A DNA stretch of 64,000 nt, taken from Sporolactobacillus sp. THM7-4. GTDB lineage: Bacteria > Bacillota > Bacilli > Bacillales > Sporolactobacillaceae. The notes beneath the pieces are model-generated. The model saw only the letters and a program-made list of their open reading frames with translations, ran no database searches and was not told the origin of the DNA. The DNA is taken from positions 310,001-374,000 of the forward strand of contig NZ_SEMD01000001.1 in NCBI RefSeq assembly GCF_004153165.1, written 5' to 3'. Shown here piece by piece: positions 28,862 to 38,875 of the stretch. A program made the translations under genes and the position numbers. Position 1 is the stretch's first letter. The number at the start of each line of letters is the position of its first letter.

Positions 28862-28918
28862 AAAAACAGGAATAAACTTTTTAATTCTCACTCTTAAAAA
28901 GTTTATTCCTGTTTTGTT
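28862..28918 (+). terminator. Intrinsic terminator with long stem
   Basis: ACAGGAATAAACTTTTTAA and TTAAAAAGTTTATTCCTGT are perfect complements with a short loop, followed by TTTTG. It ends the nucleotidase transcript and can also serve the converging Rieske gene. Confidence 0.9.
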
Positions 28919-29046
28919 GTTGAACCGGTGTCCAGCCGGATCTCCGGCCGCAAACGGCACGTTTATTGATATCTGTACGGTTACTGTTGATTCCCGGCGG
29001 TCTCTGTTGATTCCGCAAGAACCCGTACCGTTCCCCGCCAATCCAG

Positions 29047-30051
29047 TTAAATGGCCTTGCTTCTGGCTGCGGTTCCATCACTCCCGAATGTCACGCCCAA
29101 TTTTCCAAGCCACTGTCTGTAGGCGATGCTGACGCGATCCGCAGGAAGATGTAATTCAGCCTGCAAGTCGAGCGGAAGCTCTTCCGGCCTCTGGTTCTCG
29201 ACAACTGAAGCATCCTGTAAAATGATCTCATTTTGGAAATCTTTGTAGTATTCATCCGACTGATCAAGGTCATAGTTTCTTGAAACAAGCGCGAGAACAG
29301 TTGATTTCCTTTCATGATTCGGGACTACAGTGAACAGCATGGAAAAAATCTGTCCGTTTTCCCGGTTGACCTTTTTTAGCCGGGCTGTCGTTGGTCTCAG
29401 AATCTCAAATGTGTAATAAAGAGTTCCGTAGTTTCCGGTACCATCCGCATCCGCATACACCGGAATTTCATCGGAGACATACCGGTTCCCCTGCCAATGC
29501 ACCCGATAATTCGGGATCAGTGGATAATTGGAGTCGCCCAGCGAGCCGTCATGGACAAAAGCCAGGTGGCTGACGTCAAGAAAGTTTTCCACGACTCTCG
29601 GTGCCGCCGCGTGAAGAACAAAGGGATCGGCACAAACGGTTTTGAACTCCGGATCCCCGGATTCTTCATATTGCGGCAGTTCGTCCTCCTCTGGATCGCC
29701 CGCGAGTTTTACCCAAATAATTCCATATTTTTCAACACAGGCGTATTTGACGGTCCTTGCTTTTGGCGGAATCACGCGTTCAGGCGGCTGCTGCGGAATC
29801 TTGACACACATCCCGTCCGTGTTGTATTCCCATCCGTGATAAGGACATACAATACATTCTCCGGCTACTTTCCCTCCGGAAAGGGCGGCACCCCTGTGGA
29901 TGCAGAGATCTTTAAAAGCATGCACCCCCGATTTCGTTCGAAACAGGACGACTCTCTCATCCAGAATCATCACTTGCAGCGGCTTGTAGGATAAATCATC
30001 TGAATAAGCGGCGGCCAGCCAATCATGAGTTAACACCTTGTCCTGAAACAT
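29047..30051 (-). CDS. Rieske non-heme iron oxygenase, alpha subunit (first copy)
   Basis: 334-residue oxygenase component. The Rieske [2Fe-2S] ligands are C50-x-H52 (DLCIHRG) and C69-x2-H72 (CPYHGWEY). The catalytic domain has the mononuclear iron motif DVSHLAFVH. Family members hydroxylate or demethylate ring compounds using electrons from a ferredoxin. It starts at an ATG with GGAGGG at nine bases. A near-match to a TnrA box (TGTCGGGTAATCTAACA, one core mismatch) lies at 30140-30156. It is divergent from a second Rieske gene and close to purine catabolic genes, so a purine ring substrate is plausible (HpxD-like) but unproven. Confidence 0.88.
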   Translation of the reverse strand: MFQDKVLTHDWLAAAYSDDLSYKPLQVMILDERVVLFRTKSGVHAFKDLCIHRGAALSGGKVAGECIVCPYHGWEYNTDGMCVKIPQQPPERVIPPKARTVKYACVEKYGIIWVKLAGDPEEDELPQYEESGDPEFKTVCADPFVLHAAAPRVVENFLDVSHLAFVHDGSLGDSNYPLIPNYRVHWQGNRYVSDEIPVYADADGTGNYGTLYYTFEILRPTTARLKKVNRENGQIFSMLFTVVPNHERKSTVLALVSRNYDLDQSDEYYKDFQNEIILQDASVVENQRPEELPLDLQAELHLPADRVSIAYRQWLGKLGVTFGSDGTAARSKAI

Positions 30052-30547
30052 TCATCCTCACCCTCCTTAACGATGTTTCGATCAGCTGGAAAATGTTATT
30101 ATAAACTTTAGAGCAAATCAGAAAATAGTCAACAATTCATGTCGGGTAATCTAACATAAACCGGGCATTTTTGTACGGATCGTTCAATTTGGGTTCATAC
30201 AATTGTATATTTTGTAAGGCGCGTTTCATTAAAATTTATCTGTTTCGTTTACATTTATTGGATGAAGGTTTATTGCCCGGGAAAATTCTGAGCGTTAATA
30301 ATGTCCGGCCCGATCTTCTGTTATGAAATGACGATACAGAAATCAACAGCGTTTTCTGATTTCGTTCTTGTTCTTCAAGACTCTGTTTTGAGATAAAAAT
30401 AATGACTCGAAGACATTCATTTCTCAATCTCCGGGTAACTGTCTCCAGAAAAAATCCTGCACTTTGTCCAACATAGCTGGTCCCTATAGACAAATTAAAC
30501 AATTTGATTTTTTTGTACTAGCCAAATCTACAAAATTAAGCTATTTT

Positions 30548-30564
30548 TGTAAGATTTCCTAACA
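30548..30564. promoter_or_regulatory. TnrA/GlnR-type nitrogen control box
   Basis: TGTAAGATTTCCTAACA fits the core TGTNA-N7-TNACA exactly. It stands about 190 bases upstream of the second Rieske start, in the divergent region between the two Rieske genes. TnrA activates nitrogen scavenging genes under limitation, so this site ties the oxygenase to the neighbouring ureide genes. The remainder of 30052-30749, including a 88-codon frame at 30236-30502, shows no convincing gene. Confidence 0.6.
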
Positions 30565-30749
30565 TAGTATTTTAGATTTTTTCAGATTTGTAATAAGCTT
30601 TAGACAATCAAGGATATAAAGGCTCGTTCAACTCAGCGTCATAGAAAACACCAATTCTGAACATTCTGTCTCCAGAGTCAATGAACAAGCATCACCCGGT
30701 AAGCTCGTTCGAACAGCCTTTATATATAAGGGAGGGAGAAAAACACATA

Positions 30750-31790
30750 ATGGCACTCGCACATACAAAAAGAACAACACCCTATCCAACCGATTGTACC
30801 TTTACACCGAGTGATTGGACCGTTTTATCTCAATATTGGTATCCGATTGCCCGATCCGACGAAGTAACGGATAAACCGATGGCAGTAACTTTATTGGACG
30901 TTCAGCTGGTTGTGTACCGGGCGAACGGAAAAGCCGTAGTTGCCCGCGATCTCTGCATTCACCGTGGAACGCCGCTCAGTATGGGCTGGGTGGAAGACGA
31001 CAAAATTGTCTGCCCTTATCACGGGTTCAGTTATTCAGCGGACGGCCAATGTGTCTCAATACCTGCCCATCCGGGAGCGAAGATTTCACCGCGGCTTTGC
31101 CTGACAGTTTATCCGGCGGTCGAACGATACGGACTCGTCTGGACCTCTCTTTCTGCAGAGGAAGAAAATATTCCGCCGCTTCCCGTATGGGGCGATGAGG
31201 ACTATATCTCTTTCCTGCCGCCGACTGTTGATATTGGCGGATCGGCCGGCCGGCAGGTTGAGGGTTTTCTGGACGTTGCCCATTTTGCATGGGTACACAC
31301 CGATACGTTTGCCTTCCGAGACAACGCTTTTGTTCCAAGTTATAAAGTAACCCGTACAGATTACGGTCTGCACACAGATTACCTGAGTACAGTAAGCAAT
31401 TATCCACACGGGATGGAAGATCCTTCTCCCAAAGATTTCAAATGGCTGCGGGAATACGACGTCTACCCGCCTCTTGCGGCCAGACTGATTGTCCATTTCC
31501 CAGACAACGGCCTGCTCTGGATACTGAACGCTGTCTGTCCGGTATCCGCACGGAAAACGAGACTTTTCTGCCCGATCGCCCAGAATTTCAATAAAAATTT
31601 CTCCGTTGAAGATGCCTACGCCTTTAATCTTAAAATCTTTAACGAGGACCGCAAAATGGTCGAAAACCAGAAACCGGAGGAACTTCCGCTTGATCTGCAG
31701 GCTGAGGCACACATCATGGCCGACAAGACGTCGATCGCTTACCGCAAACTTTTAAAGGAAATGGGGCTTGGAAAACAGTATACAAGCTAA
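30750..31790 (+). CDS. Rieske non-heme iron oxygenase, alpha subunit (second copy)
   Basis: 346-residue oxygenase. Rieske ligands are C69-x-H71 (DLCIHRG) and C88-x2-H91 (CPYHGFSY). The iron-site motif is DVAHFAWVH, with a C-terminal QKPEELPLDLQAE shared with the first Rieske protein, so the two are paralogues. The frame is open to 30681, but the ATG at 30750 follows GGGAGGG and matches family length. A TnrA box lies upstream. A ferredoxin gene follows on the same strand after a 790-bp repeat array and could be the electron donor. Confidence 0.88.
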   Translation: MALAHTKRTTPYPTDCTFTPSDWTVLSQYWYPIARSDEVTDKPMAVTLLDVQLVVYRANGKAVVARDLCIHRGTPLSMGWVEDDKIVCPYHGFSYSADGQCVSIPAHPGAKISPRLCLTVYPAVERYGLVWTSLSAEEENIPPLPVWGDEDYISFLPPTVDIGGSAGRQVEGFLDVAHFAWVHTDTFAFRDNAFVPSYKVTRTDYGLHTDYLSTVSNYPHGMEDPSPKDFKWLREYDVYPPLAARLIVHFPDNGLLWILNAVCPVSARKTRLFCPIAQNFNKNFSVEDAYAFNLKIFNEDRKMVENQKPEELPLDLQAEAHIMADKTSIAYRKLLKEMGLGKQYTS

Positions 31791-31837
31791 GCGCGCAGAA
31801 TCCTGATTAATTATTGCGGAATTTGCTGAGAATCTCA

Positions 31838-32470
31838 GAAGTTCCAGATTGGGAGTTCATCCCAATTTGGGAAAGTTCAGGGTGTTCATCCCAATTCGAT
31901 GAATCTTCATCTTAATCGGACGAAAGTTCATCCCAATTTGGGGCAAGTCCAAGGGTTCATCCCAATTCGATGAATCTTCATCTTAATCGGACGAAAGTTC
32001 ATCCCAATTTGGAGAAAGTTCAGGGGTTCATCCCAATCCGATGAATCTTCATCTTAATCGGACGAAAGTTCATCCCAATTTGGGGCAAGTCCATGGGTTC
32101 ATCCCAATCCGATGAATCTTCATCTTAATCGGACGAAAGTTCATCCCAATTTGGGGAAAATCCAAGGGTTCATCCCAATTCGATGAATCTTCATCTTAAT
32201 CGGACGAAAGTTCATCCCAATTTGGGAAAAGTCCAGGGAGTTCATCCCAATCCGATGAATCTTCATCTTAATCGGATGAAAGTTCATCCCAATTTGGGGC
32301 AAGTCCATGGGTTCATCCCAATCCGATGAATCTTCATCTTAATCGGACGAAAGTTCATCCCAATTTGGAGAAAGTTCAGGGGTTCATCCCAATCCGATGA
32401 ATCTTCATCTTAATCGGACGAAAGTTCATCCCAATTTGGGAAAGTTTGAGGAGTTCATCCGAAATCAGAA
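31838..32470. repeat. Tandem array with 71-bp higher-order unit, GTTCATCCCAAT family
   Basis: About eight copies of an exact 71-bp period. Each holds GTTCATCCCAATTTGGGG, then GTTCATCCCAATCCGATG, then AATCTTCATCTTAATCGG-type segments. Copies are nearly identical, so the array expanded recently or is being homogenised. It lies between the second Rieske gene and the ferredoxin gene and would be part of any joint transcript. No coding frame crosses it. Confidence 0.95.
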
Positions 32471-32579
32471 GAATTTTTCCAGAAGTAGTCATCATCAGTT
32501 TTTTGTTGTGGGTTATTTAACAACTCAGGCTGAAAATCAGCCGCTCGTTTCTTTCAAATAAGCATCAGGAGGTAAATGA

Positions 32580-32840
<261 letters not shown>

Positions 32841-33106
32841 TGGTCCGATCCATCAATAGCTGGATAAAGCAGTTTCAGAATACCTGCATCGGGCCAAAGC
32901 TTTTACAGGATTAAGGATCCTGCCCACCTGACATTTGAAAAGAATTAAATCCGGAACCCATCCATCATAGGTTCTGAGCCAATTATCGTCCTCGTCTTTG
33001 CAGCTTATTTTCGTCAACAGGGTTAATCGTGATTTTAATCAGGACTTAGAAAAAGGGAGTTACTTCCAGCCTGAGTATTCTAATTTTTTCAGAGGAGATG
33101 AAAACA

Positions 33107-34450
33107 TTGGACACTAAGCAGAAGTCTGGAAAAATCATTTCACTCGGTATCCAACATATGCTCGCCATGTATGGCGGTGCTGTGATTGTTCCATTAATTG
33201 TCGGGGGTGCCGTCGGACTTGACCCGGTGGCACTGGCCGCTCTCGTTTCTATTGATCTTGCGGCATGCGGTCTGGCCACGCTGCTTCAGGCATGGAAAAA
33301 CCGCTTTTTCGGCATTGGTCTTCCAATTGTAATGGGCTGTACATTTACGGCTGTGTCCCCGATGATTATTATCGGAAAATCGTATGGTATGCCCGGAATC
33401 TGTGGAGCAATTCTTGTAGCCGGCCTGGTTGTCCTGCTCTTATCCACTTTTTTTGGAAAGATTGTTCATTTATTCCCGCCGGTTGTCGTTGGAACAGTTG
33501 TGATGATCATTGGCATCACTTTAATTCCTGTCGCCATTAATAACCTCGGCGGCGGTCAGGGTGCCAAGGGATTCGGAAGCGCGCAAAATCTGATGCTCGG
33601 TTTCGGTGTCCTTTTGCTGATCATCGTCATGAACCGCTGGTTGAAAGGATTCATGCGTACAATCTCCGTTCTCGTCAGCATTATTGCCGGCACGATCGCC
33701 GCTGCTTTTATGGGCATGGTCGACTTTTCAAACGTTGCAAAGGCAGGCTGGTTCCATCTGATCGAGCCGTTCAGCTTCGGCATGCCGACATTCCACACGG
33801 ACGCGATTCTCGCCATGTCGATTGTCGGGGTTGTCAGTATGATTGAAACGACCGGTGTCTATCTCGCCTTAAGTGAGATCTGCGGCCGGAAAATTACGGA
33901 TAAGGATATGGAGCACGGCTATCGGGCCGAGGGGCTGGCTATACTGGTCGGAGGCTTTTTCAACGCTTTTCCATACACCACCTTCTCTCAGAACGTCGGC
34001 CTGGTTCAGATGACCAGAGTCAAGACACGCAGCGTGGCCATAGTCTGCGGGATCGCGCTGATTATCCTTGGTTTGATTCCAAAAATCGGTGCCCTGACAA
34101 CGATTATTCCAAACGCGGTCATCGGCGGCGCAACGCTGGCCATGTTCGGGATGGTGATCGCTTCCGGTGTCCGCATGCTTGGAAAGGTTGACTTCGGTCG
34201 CCAGGAAAATCTGCTGATTGTCGCCTGCTCAGTCGGGATCGGGCTCGGCGTCACGGTTCAGCCCGATCTTTTCGCCAAATTCCCTGGCATCATCCAGATA
34301 CTGACTAATAACGGAATCGTATCCGGCAGTATAGCCGCTTTGATCCTTAATCTCGTCTTTAATGTCGGCCGTAAGAAAGACCAGGAAATCGTACATCCTG
34401 AAGCTATCACCGGTCAAACCGTTGCGGAAACAAGCGCCGCAAAATCTTAA
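33107..34450 (+). CDS. Purine permease, NCS2 xanthine/uracil permease family (PucJ/PucK/PbuX-like)
   Basis: Membrane protein of about 447 residues with roughly 13-14 hydrophobic segments, moving a purine base with a cation. Family marks are GIQHMLAMYGGAVIVPLIVG near the N-terminus and the substrate motif region (GGFFNAFPYTTFSQNVGLVQMT). An ATG at 33098 directly abuts its AGAGGAG site. The TTG at 33107 has nine-base spacing and is the more likely start. Uric acid or xanthine is the likely substrate, given the HIU hydrolase and OHCU decarboxylase genes facing it. A strong terminator follows. Confidence 0.9.
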   Translation: MDTKQKSGKIISLGIQHMLAMYGGAVIVPLIVGGAVGLDPVALAALVSIDLAACGLATLLQAWKNRFFGIGLPIVMGCTFTAVSPMIIIGKSYGMPGICGAILVAGLVVLLLSTFFGKIVHLFPPVVVGTVVMIIGITLIPVAINNLGGGQGAKGFGSAQNLMLGFGVLLLIIVMNRWLKGFMRTISVLVSIIAGTIAAAFMGMVDFSNVAKAGWFHLIEPFSFGMPTFHTDAILAMSIVGVVSMIETTGVYLALSEICGRKITDKDMEHGYRAEGLAILVGGFFNAFPYTTFSQNVGLVQMTRVKTRSVAIVCGIALIILGLIPKIGALTTIIPNAVIGGATLAMFGMVIASGVRMLGKVDFGRQENLLIVACSVGIGLGVTVQPDLFAKFPGIIQILTNNGIVSGSIAALILNLVFNVGRKKDQEIVHPEAITGQTVAETSAAKS

Positions 34451-34526
34451 TCCTGTTTCTTATCAAAAGTTTGAGTTCGGAATTTACAGGCTTCAAAACG
34501 GAAAATCTGTTTAAAAAAATAGATTG

Positions 34527-34557
34527 AAAAAGGCGGTTTCTCAGGAACCGCCTTTTT
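34527..34557 (+). terminator. Intrinsic terminator of the purine permease
   Basis: AAAAAGGCGGTTTC and GAACCGCCTTTTT pair around a short loop, with A/T tracts on both sides. It stands about 75 bases after the permease stop, before the long repeat array. Confidence 0.93.
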
Positions 34558-34667
34558 CGTTACGGAATTTCAGTATGCAGGGTTTGAGCACTGTATATAA
34601 TTGATGAAAGACCTGCAAAATGAATCATAAGCTGAGCGGTTCGTTCGGCATTGAGGGTGGTATTTTC

Positions 34668-35880
34668 GGCGGTTAAGCTCCTTTTATCGGCAGTTGAGCC
34701 GTTTGGTCCGGCAGTTGAGCGACTTGGTCCGGCAGTTGAGCCGTCTGATCCGGCAGTTTAACCGGCTCTATCGGCAGTTGAGCCGTTTCTATCGGCAGTT
34801 TAGGCGCTTCTATCGGAAGCTGAGCTCCTTCTATCGGCAGTTGAGCCGCTTCTATCGGCAGTTGAGCCGCTTCTATCGGCAGTTGAGCCGTTTGGTCCGG
34901 CAGTTGAGCGACTTGGTCCGGCAGTTGAGCTCCTTCGTCCGGCAGTTTAACCGTTCCGTCCGGCAGTTGAGCGACTTGGTCCGGCAGTTTAACCGTTCCG
35001 TTCGGCAGTTTAACCGCCTGGTCCGGCAGTTTAACCGTTCCGTTCGGCAGTTTAACCGCCTGGTCCGGCAGTTGAGCGACTTGGTTCGGCAGTTGAGCGA
35101 CTTGGTCCGGCAGTTGAGCTCCTTCGTCCGGCAGTTGAGCCGTTTGGTCCGGCAGTTGAGCGCGTCCTATCGGCAGTTTAGCTCGTCCTATCGGCAGTTG
35201 AACTCCTTCTATCGGCAGTTTAGCTCGTCCTATCGGCAGTTGAACTCCTTCTATCGGCAGTTGAGCCGCTTCTATCGGCAGTTCAGCTGCTCCTATCGGC
35301 AGTTCAGGCGCTTCTATCGGCAGTTGAGCTCCTTCTATCGGCAGTTCAGCTGCTCCTATCGGCAGTTCAGGCGCTTCTATCGGCAGTTTAACCGGCTCTA
35401 TCGGCAGTTCAGGCGCTTCTATCGGCAGTTGAGCCGCTCCTATCGGCAGTTTAACTCCTCCTATCGGCAGTTTAACCGATCCTATCGGCAGTTGAGCTCC
35501 TTCTATCGGCAGTTGAGCCGGGCCTATCGGCAGTTGAGCTGCTTCTATCGGCAGTTTAACTCCTTCTATCGTCAGTTGAGCTCGTCCTATCGGCAGTTCA
35601 GGCGCTTCTATCGGCAGTTGAGCTGCTCCTATCGGCAGTTCAGGCGCTTCTATCGGCAGTTGAGCCGCTTCTATCGGCAGTTGAACTCCTCCTATCGGCA
35701 GTTTAGCTGCTTCTATCGGCAGTTGAACTCCTTCTATCGGCAGTTGAGCTCGTCCTATCGGCAGTTGAACTCCTCCTATCGGCAGTTGAGCCACTTCTAT
35801 CGGCAGTTGAGCCGCTTCTATCGGCAGTTGAGCCGCTCCTATCGGTAGTTTAACTCCTTCTATCGGCAGTTGAGCTTTTC
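34668..35880. repeat. Largest 21-bp tandem repeat array, CGGCAGTTGAGC family
   Basis: About 57 direct copies of the 21-bp unit TATCGGCAGTTGAGCCGCTTC, the same family as at 18256. A central block uses CGTCCGGCAG or TGGTCCGGCAG variants. Because 21 is a multiple of three, 384- and 425-codon frames stay open on opposite strands (RQLSRFYRQF and QLPIEAAQLPIG type). Neither has a ribosome binding site, and they cannot both be genes. It lies between convergent genes (permease and HIU hydrolase). The rest of 34558-36285 holds only the hairpin at 36049. Confidence 0.97.
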
Positions 35881-36048
35881 CGTCCGGTGGTTTGCTGGTT
35901 CGTTCCCGTGATATCTTATAATTTTCTGCAAATTGGTCTTCTGAAATCAATAAAAAAAATTCTTGAAAGAATGATAAACAGCTAATGCTGAGAACTCCGG
36001 AGTATGAAGCTCAATTCATGAAATTTAGCAGGAGAAATAAATTAAAAT

Positions 36049-36078
36049 GCATACCAGACCGAAGAAGGCCTGGTATGC
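36049..36078. repeat. Perfect 9-bp inverted repeat, 12-base loop
   Basis: GCATACCAG and CTGGTATGC are perfect complements separated by 12 bases. No T-run follows, so it is not a standard terminator. It sits beyond the 3' end of the HIU hydrolase operon and could protect the message end or act as a weak terminator. Confidence 0.5.
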
Positions 36079-36285
36079 GCACATAAAGGTTGATTCGTTT
36101 TTATGAAGGATAATTAATTCGCATGAAAGCCCAATCATTTTCCATGAAAAATGAATCACGAATGAATCATTCGCGAAGGATTTGCCTCCGGCTTGCCTTC
36201 AGATTCCACCGTGATTCCTGCGTAGACCAAATTTTTACGAAATCAGAAAAGTTCACGGGCAGGCTGTTTAAATTACAGCCATAGA

Positions 36286-36636
36286 TCAGCTCCCGCGGTA
36301 AACCTGATACCCCCATGGAGAGACGAGCAGCGGAACATGGTAATTTTCATCGGCATGGTCAATCACAAATCGGACAACGACAATGTCCAGAAAAAGACGG
36401 TTTATTTGAACGTCCTGAGTCCGAAAATATTCACCAATGTGAAAATGCAGTTCATAAGTACCGGGGTGAAAAGTTCCACCACTGATTAAAGGCGTATCGA
36501 GCCGACCGTCATCGTTTGTTTCGTCGCTTTTCATCCGCTCCAACGTATCACCTTTTACTTCATAAATATCAATCCGGACCTTTCCTGCTGGTCTGCCCTT
36601 TGATAGATCCAGAATATGTGTCGTCAGTCGGCCCAT
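36286..36636 (-). CDS. pucM: 5-hydroxyisourate hydrolase (transthyretin-like, PucM)
   Basis: 116-residue enzyme that opens 5-hydroxyisourate to OHCU, the second step of urate breakdown. It has the N-terminal LTTHILDLSKGRPA motif with the active-site histidine, an internal arginine and the C-terminal YRGS signature that defines the hydrolase rather than transthyretin. The ATG at 36636 has AAAGGATG in front. The longer frame to 36654 begins before that site. It is the last gene of the minus-strand ureide cluster, 56 bases after OHCU decarboxylase. Confidence 0.95.
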   Translation of the reverse strand: MGRLTTHILDLSKGRPAGKVRIDIYEVKGDTLERMKSDETNDDGRLDTPLISGGTFHPGTYELHFHIGEYFRTQDVQINRLFLDIVVVRFVIDHADENYHVPLLVSPWGYQVYRGS

Positions 36637-36692
36637 GCGTCTCATCCTTTCCACCGTGAACTTGCAGCCCTTTCTGCCGATTTCTCCCAGGG

Positions 36693-37217
36693 TCAGCCCG
36701 CATCATTTTCAGTTTGATCGCTTTCGCTGCTGAATTTATCCTCCAGTCGAAAGCGGGCTATTTTACAAATTTCATTGATCGCCGTTTTGCTTTCTTGTGC
36801 TTTGGAGCGACTGATTCGTTCTTTCATAGCCGCGTAAATCTCCTGTTTTGTCAGACCCCGGACCGCCATGATAAACGGGAAGTCAAACCGCTTCTCATAT
36901 TCAAGGTTCAGCCGGGTAAACGAGTCCGCCTCGCCGCCTTTAAGGCGACGCAACCCGGCACCTTCCTGCTCTCGCCGTGATTCGGCGGTCATTTTGCCTG
37001 ATCCGCCTAAGCGGGGATGAGCCTCAATAAGCTTATTCTTTTCTTCAGGCGACGCTTCCTGAACAACTGAAACCATCGCCTGATATAGTTCTTCTATTGA
37101 AGAAAAAGGTCTTTTGTCTGCGGCTTTGCGTGCAATCCACGGCGAATGTTCGAAGATGCCGTCCAGTTGCTTCGTAAACGTGTCCGGATCAGCCTTGTTT
37201 AAACAATCGAGATCCAT
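36693..37217 (-). CDS. OHCU decarboxylase (PucL N-terminal domain type)
   Basis: 174-residue enzyme converting 2-oxo-4-hydroxy-4-carboxy-5-ureidoimidazoline to S-allantoin. Motifs are EHSPWIARKA, the catalytic histidine in EAHPRLGG, and RFDFPFIMAVRG. In Bacillus subtilis this domain is fused to uricase as PucL. Here it stands alone, and no uricase is found anywhere in the window. It follows the allantoin permease by 34 bases and precedes HIU hydrolase, so the three are one operon. Confidence 0.95.
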   Translation of the reverse strand: MDLDCLNKADPDTFTKQLDGIFEHSPWIARKAADKRPFSSIEELYQAMVSVVQEASPEEKNKLIEAHPRLGGSGKMTAESRREQEGAGLRRLKGGEADSFTRLNLEYEKRFDFPFIMAVRGLTKQEIYAAMKERISRSKAQESKTAINEICKIARFRLEDKFSSESDQTENDAG

Positions 37218-37251
37218 AACCCAACACCCCTATATTCGCAGAATTCGAAAA

Positions 37252-38724
37252 TCATTGAAGCGGAGAAGCGCCTGGATCCGATTCGAGAACAGCCGCCTTT
37301 TCAGTACGCATGATGACCCCGTAGACAAGGCCGGTAACGACGACTCCGATCGGCCAGGAAAAGGCTGAAACCGCCGAAAAAGCTGGAACAAGTGCAAGCG
37401 GCACAGTAACGATAATACCAATAATAAAAGCAATAAATGCTTTCAAATGATAGCCTTTTTGATACCAATAGGCGTGACTTTCCCCTTCCTGGTACAACGC
37501 CTCCACATTGATTCTGCCGTGCTTAATCAAGTAATAATCGACAACGATAATAGCAAAGATCGGGCCGAGAAAAGCGCCGAGTCCGCCGAGAAAGTAGTTG
37601 ACCGCAATCGGATTTCCGTACACTTTCCACGGCATTACAAGTACAGCCAAAATGGACGTTAACATGGCCCCCCGGCGAAAATCAATGTGCCGTGGAGCGA
37701 CATTGGCAAAATCGTATGCAGGAGAGACGAGATTAGCTACAATATTAACACCCATCGTGGCAATCATAAAGACGATCGCACCGATGACAAGGAAAAACGG
37801 ATTATTCACTTTCTGAATAAGCAGGACAGGATCGGTGATCGCTTTTCCGAAAACGGTAATCGTGCCTGCTGTTATGACGACGCTGGCCAGTGAAAAAGCT
37901 GTGAAGTTAATCGGCAGGCCCCAGAAATTCCCCCATCTTGTTGTTTTTGATGAAGGAGAAAATCTCGTAAAATCACTGACATTCAAAATAATGGTTGAGA
38001 AATAAGCAATCACGAGTGAAATCGCACTGAAAAACTGTATGATCGCCTGCCCTGAAGGTACAGAAACCGGGCTTACGGCAATGTTGATTTTTCCTCCCGC
38101 TTTTACAGCAATCCAGACAATTAAAATCAACATCATCAGGTAAACGGCCGGTCCGCAGAAATTATCAAACTTGCGGATAAATTCCATCCCGTATCGAAAG
38201 ATGATAAATTGCAGTAACCAGAGAAACAGAAATCCGATCCATCCTGGCAGGGACAACCCTAAAAATGTGTCCCCCATCAAGCCTTTCATCCCTGGAAAAA
38301 TGAGCAGCATGATGGCAACAACCGCAACAGATGATAGGTACGTTTGAATTCCATACCAGAAAACGGCAATGATGCCGCGAATCAGGGCCGGAATATTTCC
38401 TCCGAAAACTCCGAAAGAGATGCGGGAGAGTACTGGATAGGGGACACCGAGCCTTGTTCCAGCCGTCCCCGTAAGGTTGGCCAGATACATAACGACACAT
38501 GCACCAATGATTTCGGCAATCAGAACCTCCCACCCGGTCAGGCCGAGGAAAAACAGCCCAGCCGCAAAAGTATAGGTTCCGATGCTGTGCACATCGGACA
38601 TCCACATCGAGAGCAAACTATACGTATTCCAGTGCCGTTCTTTCGCCGGTGCCAAATCTTCGTTAAACAGGCGATGACTTTTCTCCTTAATGTTTCCCGT
38701 AAAAATGTCCTGATTATTGATCAT
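37252..38724 (-). CDS. pucI: Allantoin permease, NCS1 family (PucI-like)
   Basis: About 490-residue membrane transporter with around 12 hydrophobic segments, importing a ureide or nucleobase with a cation. Family marks are NEDLAPAKERHWNTYSLLSM and GTRLGVPYPVLSRISFGVFG. Allantoin is the likely substrate from context: OHCU decarboxylase follows, and allantoinase lies upstream. The ATG at 38724 is chosen over a TTG at 38727. The ribosome binding site is weak, while a short frame just upstream has a strong one, so coupling is possible. A TnrA-type box stands about 150 bases upstream. Confidence 0.9.
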   Translation of the reverse strand: MINNQDIFTGNIKEKSHRLFNEDLAPAKERHWNTYSLLSMWMSDVHSIGTYTFAAGLFFLGLTGWEVLIAEIIGACVVMYLANLTGTAGTRLGVPYPVLSRISFGVFGGNIPALIRGIIAVFWYGIQTYLSSVAVVAIMLLIFPGMKGLMGDTFLGLSLPGWIGFLFLWLLQFIIFRYGMEFIRKFDNFCGPAVYLMMLILIVWIAVKAGGKINIAVSPVSVPSGQAIIQFFSAISLVIAYFSTIILNVSDFTRFSPSSKTTRWGNFWGLPINFTAFSLASVVITAGTITVFGKAITDPVLLIQKVNNPFFLVIGAIVFMIATMGVNIVANLVSPAYDFANVAPRHIDFRRGAMLTSILAVLVMPWKVYGNPIAVNYFLGGLGAFLGPIFAIIVVDYYLIKHGRINVEALYQEGESHAYWYQKGYHLKAFIAFIIGIIVTVPLALVPAFSAVSAFSWPIGVVVTGLVYGVIMRTEKAAVLESDPGASPLQ

Positions 38725-38733
38725 CAAATTCTA

Positions 38734-38817
38734 TCACTCTCTCACATCAGAATTTTTTGACTCCAAAAAAGTGCCCGATACCACCGTTGCCTTTTCAGCC
38801 AGCAGGCCAAAATCCAT
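38734..38817 (-). CDS. Possible 27-residue leader peptide before pucI
   Basis: An ATG with AGGAGGAG at nine bases opens a 27-codon frame (MDFGLLAEKATVVSGTFLES at its start) that stops nine bases before the pucI ATG. It has the best ribosome binding site in the region and is in the same frame as pucI, separated by two stop codons. It may couple translation to pucI or be an upstream regulatory peptide. I know no homologue, and it may simply be a remnant of a longer N-terminus. Confidence 0.4.
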   Translation of the reverse strand: MDFGLLAEKATVVSGTFLESKNSDVRE

Positions 38818-38875
38818 TCACTTGTTCTCCTCCTCTTGATCCCAATTCAAGAGAGATACATAAGGTTACACATTA

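Noticed and set aside
30236-30502. 88-codon frame between the Rieske genes
   Set aside because: No ribosome binding site, no recognisable features, and it overlaps a regulatory region.
36049-36078. Hairpin as a PucR operator
   Set aside because: It lies downstream of the HIU hydrolase operon, not in a promoter region; kept only as an inverted repeat.
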